A stretch of 64,000 nucleotides of DNA. Origin: Pradoshia sp. D12 (GTDB lineage Bacteria; Bacillota; Bacilli; Bacillales; Pradoshiaceae). The stretch covers positions 2,979,587 to 3,043,586 of the forward strand of contig NZ_CP044545.1 of assembly GCF_008935075.1 (NCBI RefSeq), in the 5' to 3' direction. The notes under the pieces were generated by a model that saw only the letters and a program-made list of their open reading frames with translations, was not told where the DNA came from and searched no databases. Shown piece after piece: positions 9,574 through 19,255 of the stretch (its first letter is position 1; each line of letters starts with the position of its first letter). The translations under genes and the position numbers were made by a program.

Positions 9574-10360
9574 ACGAGATCACCTCATTAGGATCAATAA
9601 ACTTTCCATTGGCTTTCAATGCAAAGTAAAACTCCCCCTTGTCCGGCTCATCCGACGGCGATACTATTCCTACCTTCGTTCCTTTCTTAATTTGTTCATA
9701 CAAATTGACGTTTATCTCCTGCAGGTGAGCGTACCATGATTCACTCTTATCCGGATGCTGGACAATAACTGTTTTTCCGTGTGTCTCCTTCTCACCTGCG
9801 TAGATAACGACCCCCTCTTTAATCGTGTCAACCGATGTATTATTGGATGTTTTGATTAAGACCCCCTGTCCATCCTTCACAAAGCTTTTCATAATGGTGC
9901 CTGTTGCCGGCGTGGCAAAACGATTATCAGCAGCATTATTATTTTTAGATTCATTCACCGATTCCTCAGGCAAAAAAGCAAATGGCTTTCCGACTGTATC
10001 CTCAAACCAGCTAGATACTGACGCAAATTGAAATTCCTTCTGATAGACTTGGTCAAGGGTAGTTTTCGCTGTCTGGGTCCATGGAGCAGAAGTTCGATAA
10101 ATAATGGCCATGCACAAAACCAAACAAACAGAAGCAAGGATACGAAATAAGATCCAATCTTTGTTTATAATAGGCGGCTTTTTATGCTCACTCACCCCTT
10201 CTTCATATACGAAAACATTTTCAGAACCCCATTCTTTCTCATCTTCCATTTCCGGCCATGTCGGTCTTTCATTCCTCTTACTGGCATTCATCATTCTTTC
10301 CCGATTTTTTCTTCTCTCGGCAATGCGCTTACGAACTTCTGAGCTACTTTGGCTGCCCAT
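9566..10360 (-). CDS. spoIVFA: SpoIVFA, regulator of SpoIVFB
   Basis: SpoIVFA holds SpoIVFB inactive until SpoIVB and CtpB cleave it. An Arg-rich cytoplasmic N-terminus (VRKRIAERRKNRERMM) is followed by one membrane helix (about 75-97, ILFRILASVCLVLCMAIIY). The C-terminus has a degenerate M23/LytM fold (GVVIYAGEKETHGKTVIVQHPDKSESWYAHLQ). The start is at 10360 after GAGAGGTGAAAGG, giving 264 residues; a frame to 10432 has no ribosome site. Confidence 0.92.
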   Translation of the reverse strand: MGSQSSSEVRKRIAERRKNRERMMNASKRNERPTWPEMEDEKEWGSENVFVYEEGVSEHKKPPIINKDWILFRILASVCLVLCMAIIYRTSAPWTQTAKTTLDQVYQKEFQFASVSSWFEDTVGKPFAFLPEESVNESKNNNAADNRFATPATGTIMKSFVKDGQGVLIKTSNNTSVDTIKEGVVIYAGEKETHGKTVIVQHPDKSESWYAHLQEINVNLYEQIKKGTKVGIVSPSDEPDKGEFYFALKANGKFIDPNEVISFE

Positions 10361-10440
10361 CCTTTCACCTCTCTTATACAGCTCTTTTCTAAAAGATATG
10401 TATAGTCGGTCCAAGCTATGCCATGCAGACATACAAAAAA

Positions 10441-10469
10441 GGACCTCTAATCAGTTTGATTAGAGGTCC
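10441..10469 (-). terminator. Terminator after minD
   Basis: A perfect stem, GGACCTCTAATCA with its inverse TGATTAGAGGTCC, is followed by T6 on the minus strand. It ends the mre-min operon. Confidence 0.9.
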
Positions 10470-10479
10470 TCACTTACTA

Positions 10480-11283
10480 TTACTTAACACCAAATAATTT
10501 TTTTATCCGCTTAAACATTCCTGTTTTCTCATCTTCAAGTGGTTTTAGCGGAATGGATTCACCTAAAATACGTCTCGCAACGTCTCGATAGGCAACAGAT
10601 GCTCGATTATTCGGGTCAAACACAATCGGCTCTCCCTGGTTTGAACCCTTAATTACGTCATCATCATCAACTACAATCCCAATCAAATCAATGGATAGAT
10701 GAGTAGTAATTTCATCAATATCTAGCATATCGCCCATTTTTAGCATATGATTTCGAATACGGTTGATGACTAGTTTTGGAGATTCGACATTTGGTTCCTT
10801 CTCCAATAACCCGATAATCCGGTCCGCATCTCTGACTGCAGATGTTTCAGGTGTCGTTACAACAATTGCTTTATCAGCGCCAGCCACTGCATTTTTGTAC
10901 CCTTGTTCGATACCGGCTGGACAATCAATAATGATATAATCAAAATCTTGTTTCAAAGTATCAATTAACTGCTTGACCTGTTTTGGATTTACGGAGGTTT
11001 TATCCGCTGTCTGTGCTGCAGGCATTAAATAAAGACGATCATCAAAACGCTTATCTTTCACAAGCGCCTGATGGATTTTGCATCTTCCTTCAATCACATC
11101 TACCAAATCGTAGATAATACGATTTTCAAGGCCCATTACTACATCCAGATTTCTCAAACCTATATCAGTATCGACCAAACAGACTCTTTTCCCCATTAAC
11201 GCTAAGGCAGTTCCGACATTGGCAGTAGTAGTCGTTTTCCCTACTCCACCTTTACCGGATGTTATTACTATGGCCTCTCCCAT
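10480..11283 (-). CDS. minD: MinD septum-site ATPase
   Basis: MinD recruits MinC to the membrane to block polar division. The deviant Walker A SGKGGVGKTTTTANVG is at residues 9-24, with switch motifs VDTDIGLRNLD and IIDCPAGIE. An amphipathic membrane-targeting helix (GMFKRIKKLFGVK) forms the C-terminus. It is 267 residues long and starts 2 bp after minC. Confidence 0.97.
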   Translation of the reverse strand: MGEAIVITSGKGGVGKTTTTANVGTALALMGKRVCLVDTDIGLRNLDVVMGLENRIIYDLVDVIEGRCKIHQALVKDKRFDDRLYLMPAAQTADKTSVNPKQVKQLIDTLKQDFDYIIIDCPAGIEQGYKNAVAGADKAIVVTTPETSAVRDADRIIGLLEKEPNVESPKLVINRIRNHMLKMGDMLDIDEITTHLSIDLIGIVVDDDDVIKGSNQGEPIVFDPNNRASVAYRDVARRILGESIPLKPLEDEKTGMFKRIKKLFGVK

Positions 11284-11285
11284 GG

Positions 11286-11969
11286 CTATACGCCCTCCTC
11301 AAATAAGGATAAATTAGGTCTCACTTTACATAAAACTTGTAATCTATCAAAAATCATCTCACCAGATTGATCTAAATAAGCACATTCCATTTTGTGGTCA
11401 TCCTGCTCATCATAATCAAAAGAGTTATATAAAACATCTCCAATAACGATTTGGGATGGCTTAAACACAGATGCAGACACGACACATTCTTTATTGCCGT
11501 GTATACCTGCCAGCGCCTTCCCCCGCAGTGTACCCATAATAAAGATATTACCGCCGGCTTTAACGGTCGCACCGGGATTTACATCTCCTATTAAGAGCAT
11601 GTCACCCTTCACTTCCAAAACTTGACCCGAACGGACAATCCTCACGATTTTTGTCACAGCCACTTCTTCAGCCAATCTTTTGGCTTCTTCATGCAAAATA
11701 ACATTAGATTCAACATTATTTACAACCATGTATCCCTTTTTTTCTACTAAATCGACCAAAGCTTTCGCTTGTTCGTCCGTTAAATAACGATTACCGGTAT
11801 GTATGGTGACATGAATACTTGATGTTGTTTCAATCGTTGAATTATGAATAGACAATTTTTCATCCAAATCTCTTAAAGCTTCAGAAATAGATGAATGATC
11901 ATCAATCACAATCGTTAAACCTTGTTTACTTCCTTTGATCATAACATGCTGAATATTCTTCTTTCCCAT
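11286..11969 (-). CDS. minC: MinC septum inhibitor
   Basis: This 227-residue FtsZ antagonist has an N-terminal FtsZ-binding domain (about 1-105) and a C-terminal beta-helix with the MinC signature GDVNPGATVKAGGNIFIMGTLRGKALAGIHGN. It is paired with minD in the mreBCD-minCD operon. Confidence 0.95.
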   Translation of the reverse strand: MGKKNIQHVMIKGSKQGLTIVIDDHSSISEALRDLDEKLSIHNSTIETTSSIHVTIHTGNRYLTDEQAKALVDLVEKKGYMVVNNVESNVILHEEAKRLAEEVAVTKIVRIVRSGQVLEVKGDMLLIGDVNPGATVKAGGNIFIMGTLRGKALAGIHGNKECVVSASVFKPSQIVIGDVLYNSFDYDEQDDHKMECAYLDQSGEMIFDRLQVLCKVRPNLSLFEEGV

Positions 11970-12045
11970 GACGTCGTGCTCACCTCAATGCAATTTAATT
12001 CGACATGAGCGCTGACAATTCCTTTTTTTATAGAATCAATACCGT

Positions 12046-12561
12046 TTAATTATCTTCTTCAACAGTCCATTTTTTAATCCACTTAGCAAATACATAAGCG
12101 AACAGGAGTAGGAAGATTAGATTCAGAATTAAGGTAGGCAGCAATCTCATACGTGCAAATTCAATGAACGTCAATGAAGTATAACCAATTAAGGTATTCA
12201 CCTCATAGACGATAATTTCTAAAATAGATATAGCAAGCAAACATACAGTTGAGACTATCCCAAGATTAATTTGCAGTACTTTCATCAGTTGAGTTGAGAA
12301 GTACACCATTAACGGCAAAGTGAATAAATAAACACCCAATACTTCTGTATAGACGACATCATAGAAGATTCCCATAACAAAAGCATATATGATTGCCATG
12401 TTCCTTTTTCCGTACACCCCTAAAAACACTAGAAAGATAATAATAAACCTTGGCACCAAGATGTAGGGTGTTGTATATAATTTCGCCGAAAATATTTCAA
12501 CAAAAATCCCTTCAGATATAAAAACAAGGACAGCTAAAAGGAAGATTTTAAACCTTATCAC
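12046..12561 (-). CDS. mreD: MreD rod-shape protein
   Basis: This 171-residue protein has about five or six predicted membrane helices, beginning RFKIFLLAVLVFISEGIF. It is part of the elongasome scaffold with MreB and MreC. Its start overlaps the mreC stop by 4 bases, as expected for coupled genes. Confidence 0.92.
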   Translation of the reverse strand: MIRFKIFLLAVLVFISEGIFVEIFSAKLYTTPYILVPRFIIIFLVFLGVYGKRNMAIIYAFVMGIFYDVVYTEVLGVYLFTLPLMVYFSTQLMKVLQINLGIVSTVCLLAISILEIIVYEVNTLIGYTSLTFIEFARMRLLPTLILNLIFLLLFAYVFAKWIKKWTVEEDN

Positions 12562-13430
12562 AGGTCATCCCCCTCAGTGCTATCTGTATCTATAGTAGTC
12601 ATTGTACGTTTTACAATCATTACGTTATTCAAATCATAGAAATTAGCTGCCGGCTTAACCAAAGCTGTTTGGGTTAATCCGTATTGATCGATAACGACCT
12701 CCTTAACCGTACCTATGACTAAACCTTCTGGGAACACCCCTCCAAGCCCGGATGTTGTCACATTCTCACCTTTTTTAATTTTAGCATCATAATGGAGACC
12801 TGTTAATAGCAAGGCTTGCTTATCTTCATCATATCCTTGGATAAATCCATATGATTTTTCTTTACTTTGCACCATTGCTGAAATACGGTTTTGCGGATCA
12901 AGAGCCGTCATTAATTGTACTGTAGAGGTAAATTGAGAAACACTTTTGACCTTTCCAATCAATCCCTCAGCAGTAATTACAGCCATATTTTTCTCAATCC
13001 CATTTACACTGCCCTTCGAGACCGTCAATGTTTCATGCCATCTCTCCGGACCTCTGCCAATGACAGTTGCATGAGAAACTGTATGATCACTTAAATCTTC
13101 TTTTTTCTTAAGTATATTGCTTAATTCCTCATTTTCTTTTTTCAAATCATATATCTCTGTTTCCAACTTCACATATTCTTCCAGGCGTGATTTAAGATTC
13201 TTATTTTCTTCATATGTATTCCTTAAATCTGAAAGATTCTCAAAAAAGCCCGCTACAGCAGAAGCGGGCTTATGGAAAATTGTTTGAACAAAGCCGGCCG
13301 AGTCCTTCATAAACTGTTCAGGCCAGCTCAATTCATCCCTTTCCCGAAGTGAGAACCCAATCAAAGCCACCAGAAAGATGATGCTAATCAGCAAGATAAT
13401 CAATTTTTTGTTTAAGAAAAATTGTGGCAT
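12558..13430 (-). CDS. mreC: MreC rod-shape protein
   Basis: MreC is the extracytoplasmic elongasome scaffold. A single N-terminal helix (KLIILLISIIFLVALIGFS) is followed by a coiled coil (about 65-110, with ENKNLKSRLEEYVKLETEIYDLKKENEEL) and the C-terminal double beta-barrel (VIGRGPERWHETLTVSKG ... GLGGVFPEGLVIG). It is 290 residues long and follows mreB by 55 bp. Confidence 0.95.
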   Translation of the reverse strand: MPQFFLNKKLIILLISIIFLVALIGFSLRERDELSWPEQFMKDSAGFVQTIFHKPASAVAGFFENLSDLRNTYEENKNLKSRLEEYVKLETEIYDLKKENEELSNILKKKEDLSDHTVSHATVIGRGPERWHETLTVSKGSVNGIEKNMAVITAEGLIGKVKSVSQFTSTVQLMTALDPQNRISAMVQSKEKSYGFIQGYDEDKQALLLTGLHYDAKIKKGENVTTSGLGGVFPEGLVIGTVKEVVIDQYGLTQTALVKPAANFYDLNNVMIVKRTMTTIDTDSTEGDDL

Positions 13431-13485
13431 ATCCTTGCTCCTCTATCATTATTATCCTCTTTCAGGATTTTTGCGTTCTATTATA

Positions 13486-14502
13486 TTATCTTGAATCTTT
13501 TACTTTTGATTTGAACAAATGAATATGATCAAGTGCCTTACCAGTACCAATTGCTACACAATCCAATGGATTTTCAGCAATTAGAACAGGCATTTTTGTT
13601 TCTTCACTGATCACTTTATCCAGGTTGCGTAATAATGCGCCACCACCTGTTAGAACGATTCCGCGATCCATGATATCAGCAGCAAGCTCAGGCGGAGTTT
13701 TTTCAAGCGTATTTTTAACCGCATCTACAATCGCATACACTGTGTCATGAAGAGCTTTTGCAATTTCATCAGCAGTGATTTCAATTGTTTTTGGTAAGCC
13801 TGTTAATAAGTCACGGCCGCGAATCTCCATGTTTTCAATATCTTCAGGTTCACCAGCTGAACCGATTTCAAGCTTAATAGCTTCAGAAGTTCGATCACCA
13901 ATCATCAAATTGTAGTTTTTACGGATATAGTTAATAATCGCTTCATCCATTTCGTCTCCTGCGATACGAATAGATTGGCTAGTCACAATACCGCCCAAAG
14001 AAATAATCGCGACTTCAGTTGTACCGCCACCGATATCTACAACCATGCTGCCTGTTGGTTCCCAAACAGGTAAGTTTGCTCCAATAGCAGCTGCAAACGG
14101 TTCTTCAATTGTATAAGCATCACGTGCCCCGGCTTGTCTAGTTGCGTCAACAACAGCTCTCTCTTCAACGGCTGTAATTCCGGATGGAACACATACCATT
14201 ACATATGGCTTACGTGCAAATAAACCTTGGTTTTTTAACGCTTGTTTCATATAATATTTCATCATGGTTGCAGTCGTATCATAATCAGCAATAACGCCAT
14301 CTTTCATAGGGCGCAAAGCCACAACATTACCAGGTGTACGGCCGATCATATTTTTCGCATCATTACCGACAGCAACAATGGATTTTGTATCTGTTTGAAA
14401 TGCAACAACGGAAGGCTCACGTACTACAATGCCTTTTCCTTTAACATAAACAAGTGTATTGGCGGTTCCTAAATCAATTCCTAAATCTCTATTTCCAAGC
14501 AT
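13486..14502 (-). CDS. mreB: MreB actin-like rod-shape protein
   Basis: This 338-residue actin homologue directs lateral wall synthesis. Phosphate-binding loops appear as [17 protein letters not shown] and [17 protein letters not shown], and the adenosine motif as [15 protein letters not shown]. The gap of about 160 bp upstream before radC suggests its own promoter at the head of mreBCD-minCD. Confidence 0.97.
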   Translation of the reverse strand: MLGNRDLGIDLGTANTLVYVKGKGIVVREPSVVAFQTDTKSIVAVGNDAKNMIGRTPGNVVALRPMKDGVIADYDTTATMMKYYMKQALKNQGLFARKPYVMVCVPSGITAVEERAVVDATRQAGARDAYTIEEPFAAAIGANLPVWEPTGSMVVDIGGGTTEVAIISLGGIVTSQSIRIAGDEMDEAIINYIRKNYNLMIGDRTSEAIKLEIGSAGEPEDIENMEIRGRDLLTGLPKTIEITADEIAKALHDTVYAIVDAVKNTLEKTPPELAADIMDRGIVLTGGGALLRNLDKVISEETKMPVLIAENPLDCVAIGTGKALDHIHLFKSKVKDSR

Positions 14503-14664
14503 CTTTTAATATCTCCCTTTCTGAAACATATTCCATATTAGGTACGAGTTTTTTTATTTTCTTTTTCATATCATAAAGTTAAGTTCTTCAGTAATGTAAT
14601 GAAAAATAAATTCTTTAAAAAGCATACGTAATATTATAGCTCATCCTCATGTGAATTCCTAGTA

Positions 14665-15354
14665 TTATAAATATCCTTTTTCTTTAAGACTTACATATTT
14701 TTTCTCTCCGATAACCAAATGGTCTAAAAGTTCTATTCCCATAATTTTCCCACATTCAGCTAGACGTTTGGTTACTTCTATATCTTCTCGACTTGGAGTG
14801 GGGTCTCCTGAAGGATGGTTATGCAAGCATATTATAGATGCTGCTGATCTGCGGAGAGCTTCTTTGAAGACTTCACGGGGATGGACAATTGAGGCGTTTA
14901 AACTGCCGATAAAGATTGTTTGTTTATGGAGTATTTGGTTTTTCGTATTTAAATATATACATACAAAATGTTCCTGTGATAAAAAACGCATATCATTCAT
15001 ACAATAATTGGCACAGTCCTCTGGCGAACGAATCACGTACCTCTCTTCATTCGTCAAATTGCTGATTCTTCTTCCTAATTCCATAGCTGCAGCAAGCTGC
15101 ACAGCTTTTGCTTCCCCAATACCTTTAATACTAGTCATTTCTTCAATACTTGCCTCTTTCAAAAGACGCAGCCCGCCAAACTTAGCCAAAAGTTGGTTAG
15201 CCAGATTTATCACTGAATCTTCCTTTGTTCCAGTTCTTAAAAGAAGTGCCAGTAACTCTTGGTTTGACAGACTTTCCGGTCCAAATTGGATAAATCGTTC
15301 TCTTGGGCGATCATCCTTTGGATAGTCTCTTATCATGATTTGCGTTGTATCCAT
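14665..15354 (-). CDS. radC: RadC/JAMM domain protein
   Basis: RadC family proteins have an N-terminal helix-hairpin-helix (IEEMTSIKGIGEAKAVQL) and a C-terminal JAMM metalloenzyme fold, here HNHPSGDPTPSREDIEVTKRL, with the conserved His, His and Asp ligands present. The cellular role is unsettled; the old DNA-repair label rests on weak data. I start at ATG 15354 (MDTTQIMIRDY) after GGAG; 229 residues. It lies between maf and mreB, the conserved place. Confidence 0.93.
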   Translation of the reverse strand: MDTTQIMIRDYPKDDRPRERFIQFGPESLSNQELLALLLRTGTKEDSVINLANQLLAKFGGLRLLKEASIEEMTSIKGIGEAKAVQLAAAMELGRRISNLTNEERYVIRSPEDCANYCMNDMRFLSQEHFVCIYLNTKNQILHKQTIFIGSLNASIVHPREVFKEALRRSAASIICLHNHPSGDPTPSREDIEVTKRLAECGKIMGIELLDHLVIGEKKYVSLKEKGYL

Positions 15355-15391
15355 CCATATTCTCCATTCCATTGACGGAGTGAGGCTATTC

Positions 15392-15952
15392 TTAAGGATG
15401 TACTAATTTTTCAAGTTCCCTCTTAAGTCTGGAAACCGGGAGCCCTACAACTGAGAAGTAGTCACCTTCGATTCTCTTCACCAGCAAGGAACCAAATCCC
15501 TGTATCCCGTAGGATCCCGCTTTGTCAAACGGTTCTCCGGTCAATACATATTGTTCAATTTCTTCTTTTTTTAATGGCCAGAATTCTACATCTGTTTTTT
15601 CATAAAACAAGATAGAATCTTGCCCTCTTATTAAGGAAACTCCTGTATAAACCTGGTGTACATTACCGGATAAACGATTCAGCATGGAAATTGCTTCATC
15701 TTTATTTTTCGGCTTGCCCAGGATGTCACCATCCATTACTACAATCGTATCTGCGCCTATCACAACGGAATCACGGTTAGTTTCAGCGATAACAGTTGAT
15801 TTTATGCGTGCTAATTCCATCACTATTTCGTGAGGTTCCATTCCATCCTGATAGGTTTCGTCTGCATAACTTACTTTCACCTGAAATGGTGTGTTCAGCA
15901 TTTCAAGCAATTCTTTTCTCCTTGGGGAAGAAGAAGCCAAGATTAAATCCAA
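15392..15952 (-). CDS. maf: Maf nucleotide pyrophosphatase
   Basis: Maf proteins hydrolyse non-canonical or pyrimidine nucleoside triphosphates and inhibit septation when overproduced. The signature LILASSSPRRKELLEML opens the protein, with later motifs SYADETYQDGMEP, VVIGADTIVVMDG and KAGSYGIQGFG. The best start is a TTG at 15952 behind AGGTGGCGAAAAGGA, giving 186 residues; a frame continuing to 16033 adds residues not seen in the family. Confidence 0.9.
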   Translation of the reverse strand: MDLILASSSPRRKELLEMLNTPFQVKVSYADETYQDGMEPHEIVMELARIKSTVIAETNRDSVVIGADTIVVMDGDILGKPKNKDEAISMLNRLSGNVHQVYTGVSLIRGQDSILFYEKTDVEFWPLKKEEIEQYVLTGEPFDKAGSYGIQGFGSLLVKRIEGDYFSVVGLPVSRLKRELEKLVHP

Positions 15953-16052
15953 TCCTTTTCGCCACCTGCCATAAGAATTTATATAGATAGGGAGATACAT
16001 ATTCATCCTAACAGAATACGACACCATTCTCAATTCTTAAAGCAAAATAAAA

Positions 16053-16082
16053 AAGAGTACCCCGAAATGTGAAGTACCCTTT
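16053..16082 (-). terminator. Terminator after the spoIIB-like gene
   Basis: On the minus strand GGGTACTTC pairs with GGGGTACTC (three G-U pairs) around a short loop, followed by TTTTTTATTTT. Confidence 0.7.
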
Positions 16083-16120
16083 TAAACACAAATTGTATTT
16101 TTTATTTCCCGGAAAATACA

Positions 16121-17077
16121 TTATAATCTATACCATTCATCAAAAAATTGAAGTATACATTTTTGAAGCTGCATTAAGGATGCTTCTTCTGGTTTAGATT
16201 GATAGGTAGACCAAGTTTTATTCATACTTTCACTTAAATTATGGAGATTTTGTAATTCTTTCGGAATATTCTCTAAATTAATAGACTTTATATCTGGCTT
16301 TTCTTTCGTTTCACTTTGTAATAGGCCCTCTGAAGCCAATTGTGTGTATTGACCGGTGTTGTGTATCATATTATGGATGACCTCTGTTTCTTTTGGTGTA
16401 TAAGCTTTTTTTGTTTGGCCCTGAAAACGAATTTCCTTCCAATACGTATCGACACCTTCTCCTCTATATAAAAGTGCCAATTTCTTTGTATCCTGCAATG
16501 TAGCCGCTGCTCCTATATAAATAAAATATTTATCCTCCTGTTTAAGAATGATAGCAGGAATTCCATCCCCTTCAATAAGCGAGGCACGTTGTTCTGCTGC
16601 CTGTTTACTCGAGTAGACGCCGCCCTGAACGACAAAAGCATTCATATCCTTGACCATTTGCTTCTCGTCCTGAGGCGCTTGTTTATTGGAACCAAGCAGA
16701 GGAACAGAGTCCGGTACTTTAACAGTTTCCTCTCCGCCGCCAAATAGGACAATTTTTAAAATTACAACTCCAAATAATGTCCCGATTATAAGTGCTACCA
16801 ATACAGGAATTCCTGCTGCAAGAACCGGTAATTTATTCATTTTTACATGGTCAAGAAAAGCCGTTTTTTGTGTCGGCTTTGTTTTTGCCTCGTTTTTTTT
16901 AACAGGTTTTTCTTCGGGTGCTGCCCAAAGAGACGGTTCTTGTTCATCCTCAACCGTGCTGGCAATTTCTTGGATCGTATCCAAAGTATCTGGATCTTCA
17001 CTTGGAATCCATTTGTATTCCTTTTTTTCGCCATTTATGTTTACGATGATTGTTCGTTCCCGGGTTGGCTTATCCAT
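16121..17077 (-). CDS. spoIIB: SpoIIB-like SPOR-domain sporulation protein
   Basis: The gene sits between the pilus/comC genes and maf, the place of spoIIB in B. subtilis, which aids septal peptidoglycan thinning during engulfment. A cytoplasmic N-terminus (about 1-95) is followed by one helix (LPVLAAGIPVLVALIIGTLFGVVIL) and an extracytoplasmic SPOR domain (about 150-225, FVVQGGVYSSKQAAEQRASLI). The start at 17077 follows GGAGGCAAAGG; 318 residues. The symbol is assigned from synteny and architecture, because overall similarity cannot be judged here. Confidence 0.78.
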   Translation of the reverse strand: MDKPTRERTIIVNINGEKKEYKWIPSEDPDTLDTIQEIASTVEDEQEPSLWAAPEEKPVKKNEAKTKPTQKTAFLDHVKMNKLPVLAAGIPVLVALIIGTLFGVVILKIVLFGGGEETVKVPDSVPLLGSNKQAPQDEKQMVKDMNAFVVQGGVYSSKQAAEQRASLIEGDGIPAIILKQEDKYFIYIGAAATLQDTKKLALLYRGEGVDTYWKEIRFQGQTKKAYTPKETEVIHNMIHNTGQYTQLASEGLLQSETKEKPDIKSINLENIPKELQNLHNLSESMNKTWSTYQSKPEEASLMQLQKCILQFFDEWYRL

Positions 17078-17118
17078 TCCTTTGCCTCCGCGTTTTTTGT
17101 TCATCTTATCATTCTGTA

Positions 17119-17152
17119 AAAAAAAAAGAACAAGACTCTTGTCGTCTTGTCC
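17119..17152 (-). terminator. Terminator of the pilus-like operon
   Basis: On the minus strand ACAAGAC and GTCTTGT form a stem around GACAAGA, followed by a run of at least nine T. It separates the pilin gene from the spoIIB-like gene. Confidence 0.8.
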
Positions 17153-17172
17153 AAAAAGGTTTCGCCAAATTT

Positions 17173-17652
17173 CTAGGATTCTCTATCCTCAACATTCTCT
17201 TCACGTATTTGATCAAGAGGCAACGGCAAATAATCTTCACCTTGCTTTTCACCGCATAATTTACGTTTCATTCCAATTAAACAGATGGATACTGCTTTTC
17301 CATCCTTAAATAGTACATAGGAATCTGTATGATCTAATCCCCATTTATCTCCTGTATCCGGATCAATGATGACATCCAAAAAACCTGAGGTAACAAGTTC
17401 GTTATATGTTACGGGGTTTACTAACGGTTCTTTATTGAATTCTTTATTCTTATAATAAACCGTACTGGCATTGCGCATGATATAGGCATTAGAGACGAAG
17501 GCCTGCTTTCTCGCCTTTTGGATGACATCGCCAATCACCAGGACAGCTATTGAAGCTATAATACCCAATATGACAATAATCGCCAGTAACTCAATTAAGG
17601 TAGCTCCATTTTCATTAGACTTCCTATTTATATTCCTTATCATTTCACTCAC
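17173..17652 (-). CDS. Type IV pilin-like protein
   Basis: The class III signal NENGATLIELLAIIVILGIIASIAVLVI shows the prepilin site (Gly before ATLIE, with Glu at position 5 of the mature protein) followed by the assembly helix. The remaining 110 residues form a small globular domain with a CLIGMKRKLCG cysteine pair. It is 159 residues long. It is the last gene of an operon with comC, pilM and pilN, so the fused ComC peptidase encoded upstream is its likely processing enzyme. Confidence 0.85.
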   Translation of the reverse strand: MSEMIRNINRKSNENGATLIELLAIIVILGIIASIAVLVIGDVIQKARKQAFVSNAYIMRNASTVYYKNKEFNKEPLVNPVTYNELVTSGFLDVIIDPDTGDKWGLDHTDSYVLFKDGKAVSICLIGMKRKLCGEKQGEDYLPLPLDQIREENVEDRES

Positions 17653-17682
17653 AACCTGAATGCTTCTATTAAACTACTCACT

Positions 17683-17802
17683 ATCTTTTTTTGAATCGTC
17701 ATATACGTCCGGTGCAATGCTTAATGGATTATCTTTATTAGCTGGTGGAGGCGCCTCTATATCCGGCAATTGGTTTTGTAAATCTAATCGCATTCGTTAT
17801 GA
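17683..17802 (-). other. Alternative frame over the pilN 3' end (39 codons)
   Basis: This frame encodes MRLDLQNQLPDIEAPPPANK and a further 19 residues ending KKDSE. It overlaps pilN out of frame and fills most of the space before the pilin gene. It is either the true PilN C-terminus displaced by a frameshift or the remnant of a following gene; no separate ribosome site is evident. Confidence 0.4.
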
Positions 17803-18238
17803 TTTCAGTTGATGATAAATCCTTTAGATAATAGGCCGCTTCTTCTGCTTTATCAAACCGTACTTCGAGTTTAATAGCACCATTTTCCGCATAAGAAAAG
17901 GTTTCAATAAATCCTCGTTCCGACAAAAATCCAATCAAATGTTTTAAAAGAAGTACTGTTTTAACAGGGTATTGGTTTGCCCATTTAACCTTTTCTGTTA
18001 ATTGAGCAACAGAATTGCTATTCTCCTGAGATACAACCTTCTGCTGTTCCACTTCAATCATTTGAGCAGTCATTTCATATTCTTGTTCTAATGCATTCAA
18101 CTGGCTTTGATTGCTCTGATATTGCCAAAAGTAAAGGATTCCGCAGAGAATACCGAGAAACACTGCAGATAAGATAATCAGGAGTACACCACGGTTTTTG
18201 CGCTCTTTTTTTGGCAGCAAGTTAATTTCTACAAGCAT
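17738..18238 (-). CDS. pilN: PilN-like pilus assembly protein
   Basis: The start MLVEINLLPKKERKNRG is the classic PilN motif that binds PilM. One helix (LLIILSAVFLGILCGILYFW) and a coiled coil (QLNALEQEYEMTAQMIEVEQQ) follow. It is 166 residues long. The last 15 residues (RFTKPIAGYRGASTS) look unnatural. A second frame across the same bases reads MRLDLQNQLPDIEAPPPANKD and runs to a stop at about 17683, so a frameshift near the 3' end is possible. Confidence 0.75.
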   Translation of the reverse strand: MLVEINLLPKKERKNRGVLLIILSAVFLGILCGILYFWQYQSNQSQLNALEQEYEMTAQMIEVEQQKVVSQENSNSVAQLTEKVKWANQYPVKTVLLLKHLIGFLSERGFIETFSYAENGAIKLEVRFDKAEEAAYYLKDLSSTEIITNAIRFTKPIAGYRGASTS

Positions 18239-18269
18239 CATCTCACTCCTTTAAGAGCCAATCCCCCGG

Positions 18270-19231
18270 CTAAAAAAAGGACTCCGGCAATTCAGGTTCC
18301 TTATTGGTTTGTATATATCCCTTTGGAATACTCACCACAGTTTGATCATATCTATTTTTTATGTCAGTGATCACTTCAGTTAGATAAGGATGATCACCGG
18401 TTATGATTATTTTAGTGACCTGATGCTGCTCATGGCTTAAGGAATATTGATAAAAGCTTAGCACCCGATCAATTTCTGTATAAGTATCCTCCAACAATTG
18501 CATATAATCTTCTTTGTCACTGGAATATTCCATGATTTGCTGATCTTCATTTATACGCAATAGTTCCCATTCACTACTTTGCCCTGTAATAGGGATATTT
18601 TTCATAAAGATCGGCTTATCATTTACAAAAACACTTGTGTTGACGGTATGCAAATTAAATTCAATCAGTAAGAGATGGTCTTTCGAATCTCTTTTTCCTG
18701 CATGAAAAAACAGCCTGTACAGCGACAAAGGCGAAATATCTGCTTCTATAGGATAAAGCTGAGATTTTTCAAGCAAAGTGGCGTACTCCGATACCACCTC
18801 TTCTTCAGCAGCGAATAACAGAATTTCCTTTTTTCCTCCGTCTCTTCCAACAGAACCACATCAAAAATGGGTTCCTCAAATGGAAGATGTATACTCGTTC
18901 CCATTTCCAAATATAAGTAGCCCTTGATTTCATCATCTTTAATATCCTTTGGAATGGCAACCTTACGAATGACCAAACGGGAGTCTGGTACTAAAAACCG
19001 CACCTGACGTTTCTGTATTTTCCATTTAACAACACAATCACCTAAAATATCCTTTAGAAGGTCAAAATCAGTAATAATGCCGTCCTTTATAACACCGGCA
19101 GGTAAAAAATGCTCACCGCATTTATGAACAATCGGTGGGTCCAGCTGTTTAAGTTCTACATAACGAATCACATGGTCTTTTAATACCAGGTTCACAACCC
19201 GATTGCTGCCTGAAAATAAAGTAAAAGCCAT
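18270..19231 (-). pseudogene. pilM: pilM, frameshifted
   Basis: PilM is an actin-like cytoplasmic protein that binds PilN. The N-terminal part (MAFTLFSGSNRVVNLVLKDH to EETEEK) and the C-terminal part (EILLFAAEEEVVSEYATLLEK to NKEPELPESFF) are in different frames. They join cleanly at a six-A run on the coding strand (18829-18834): one more A would give EEKKEILLFAAEEEVVSEYATLL. So a single-base deletion, or a sequencing error, breaks the gene. The start at 19231 follows GGGAGAAG. Intact length would be about 320 residues. Confidence 0.82.
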
Positions 19232-19255
19232 TATAACTTCTCCCTTCCAAATCAA

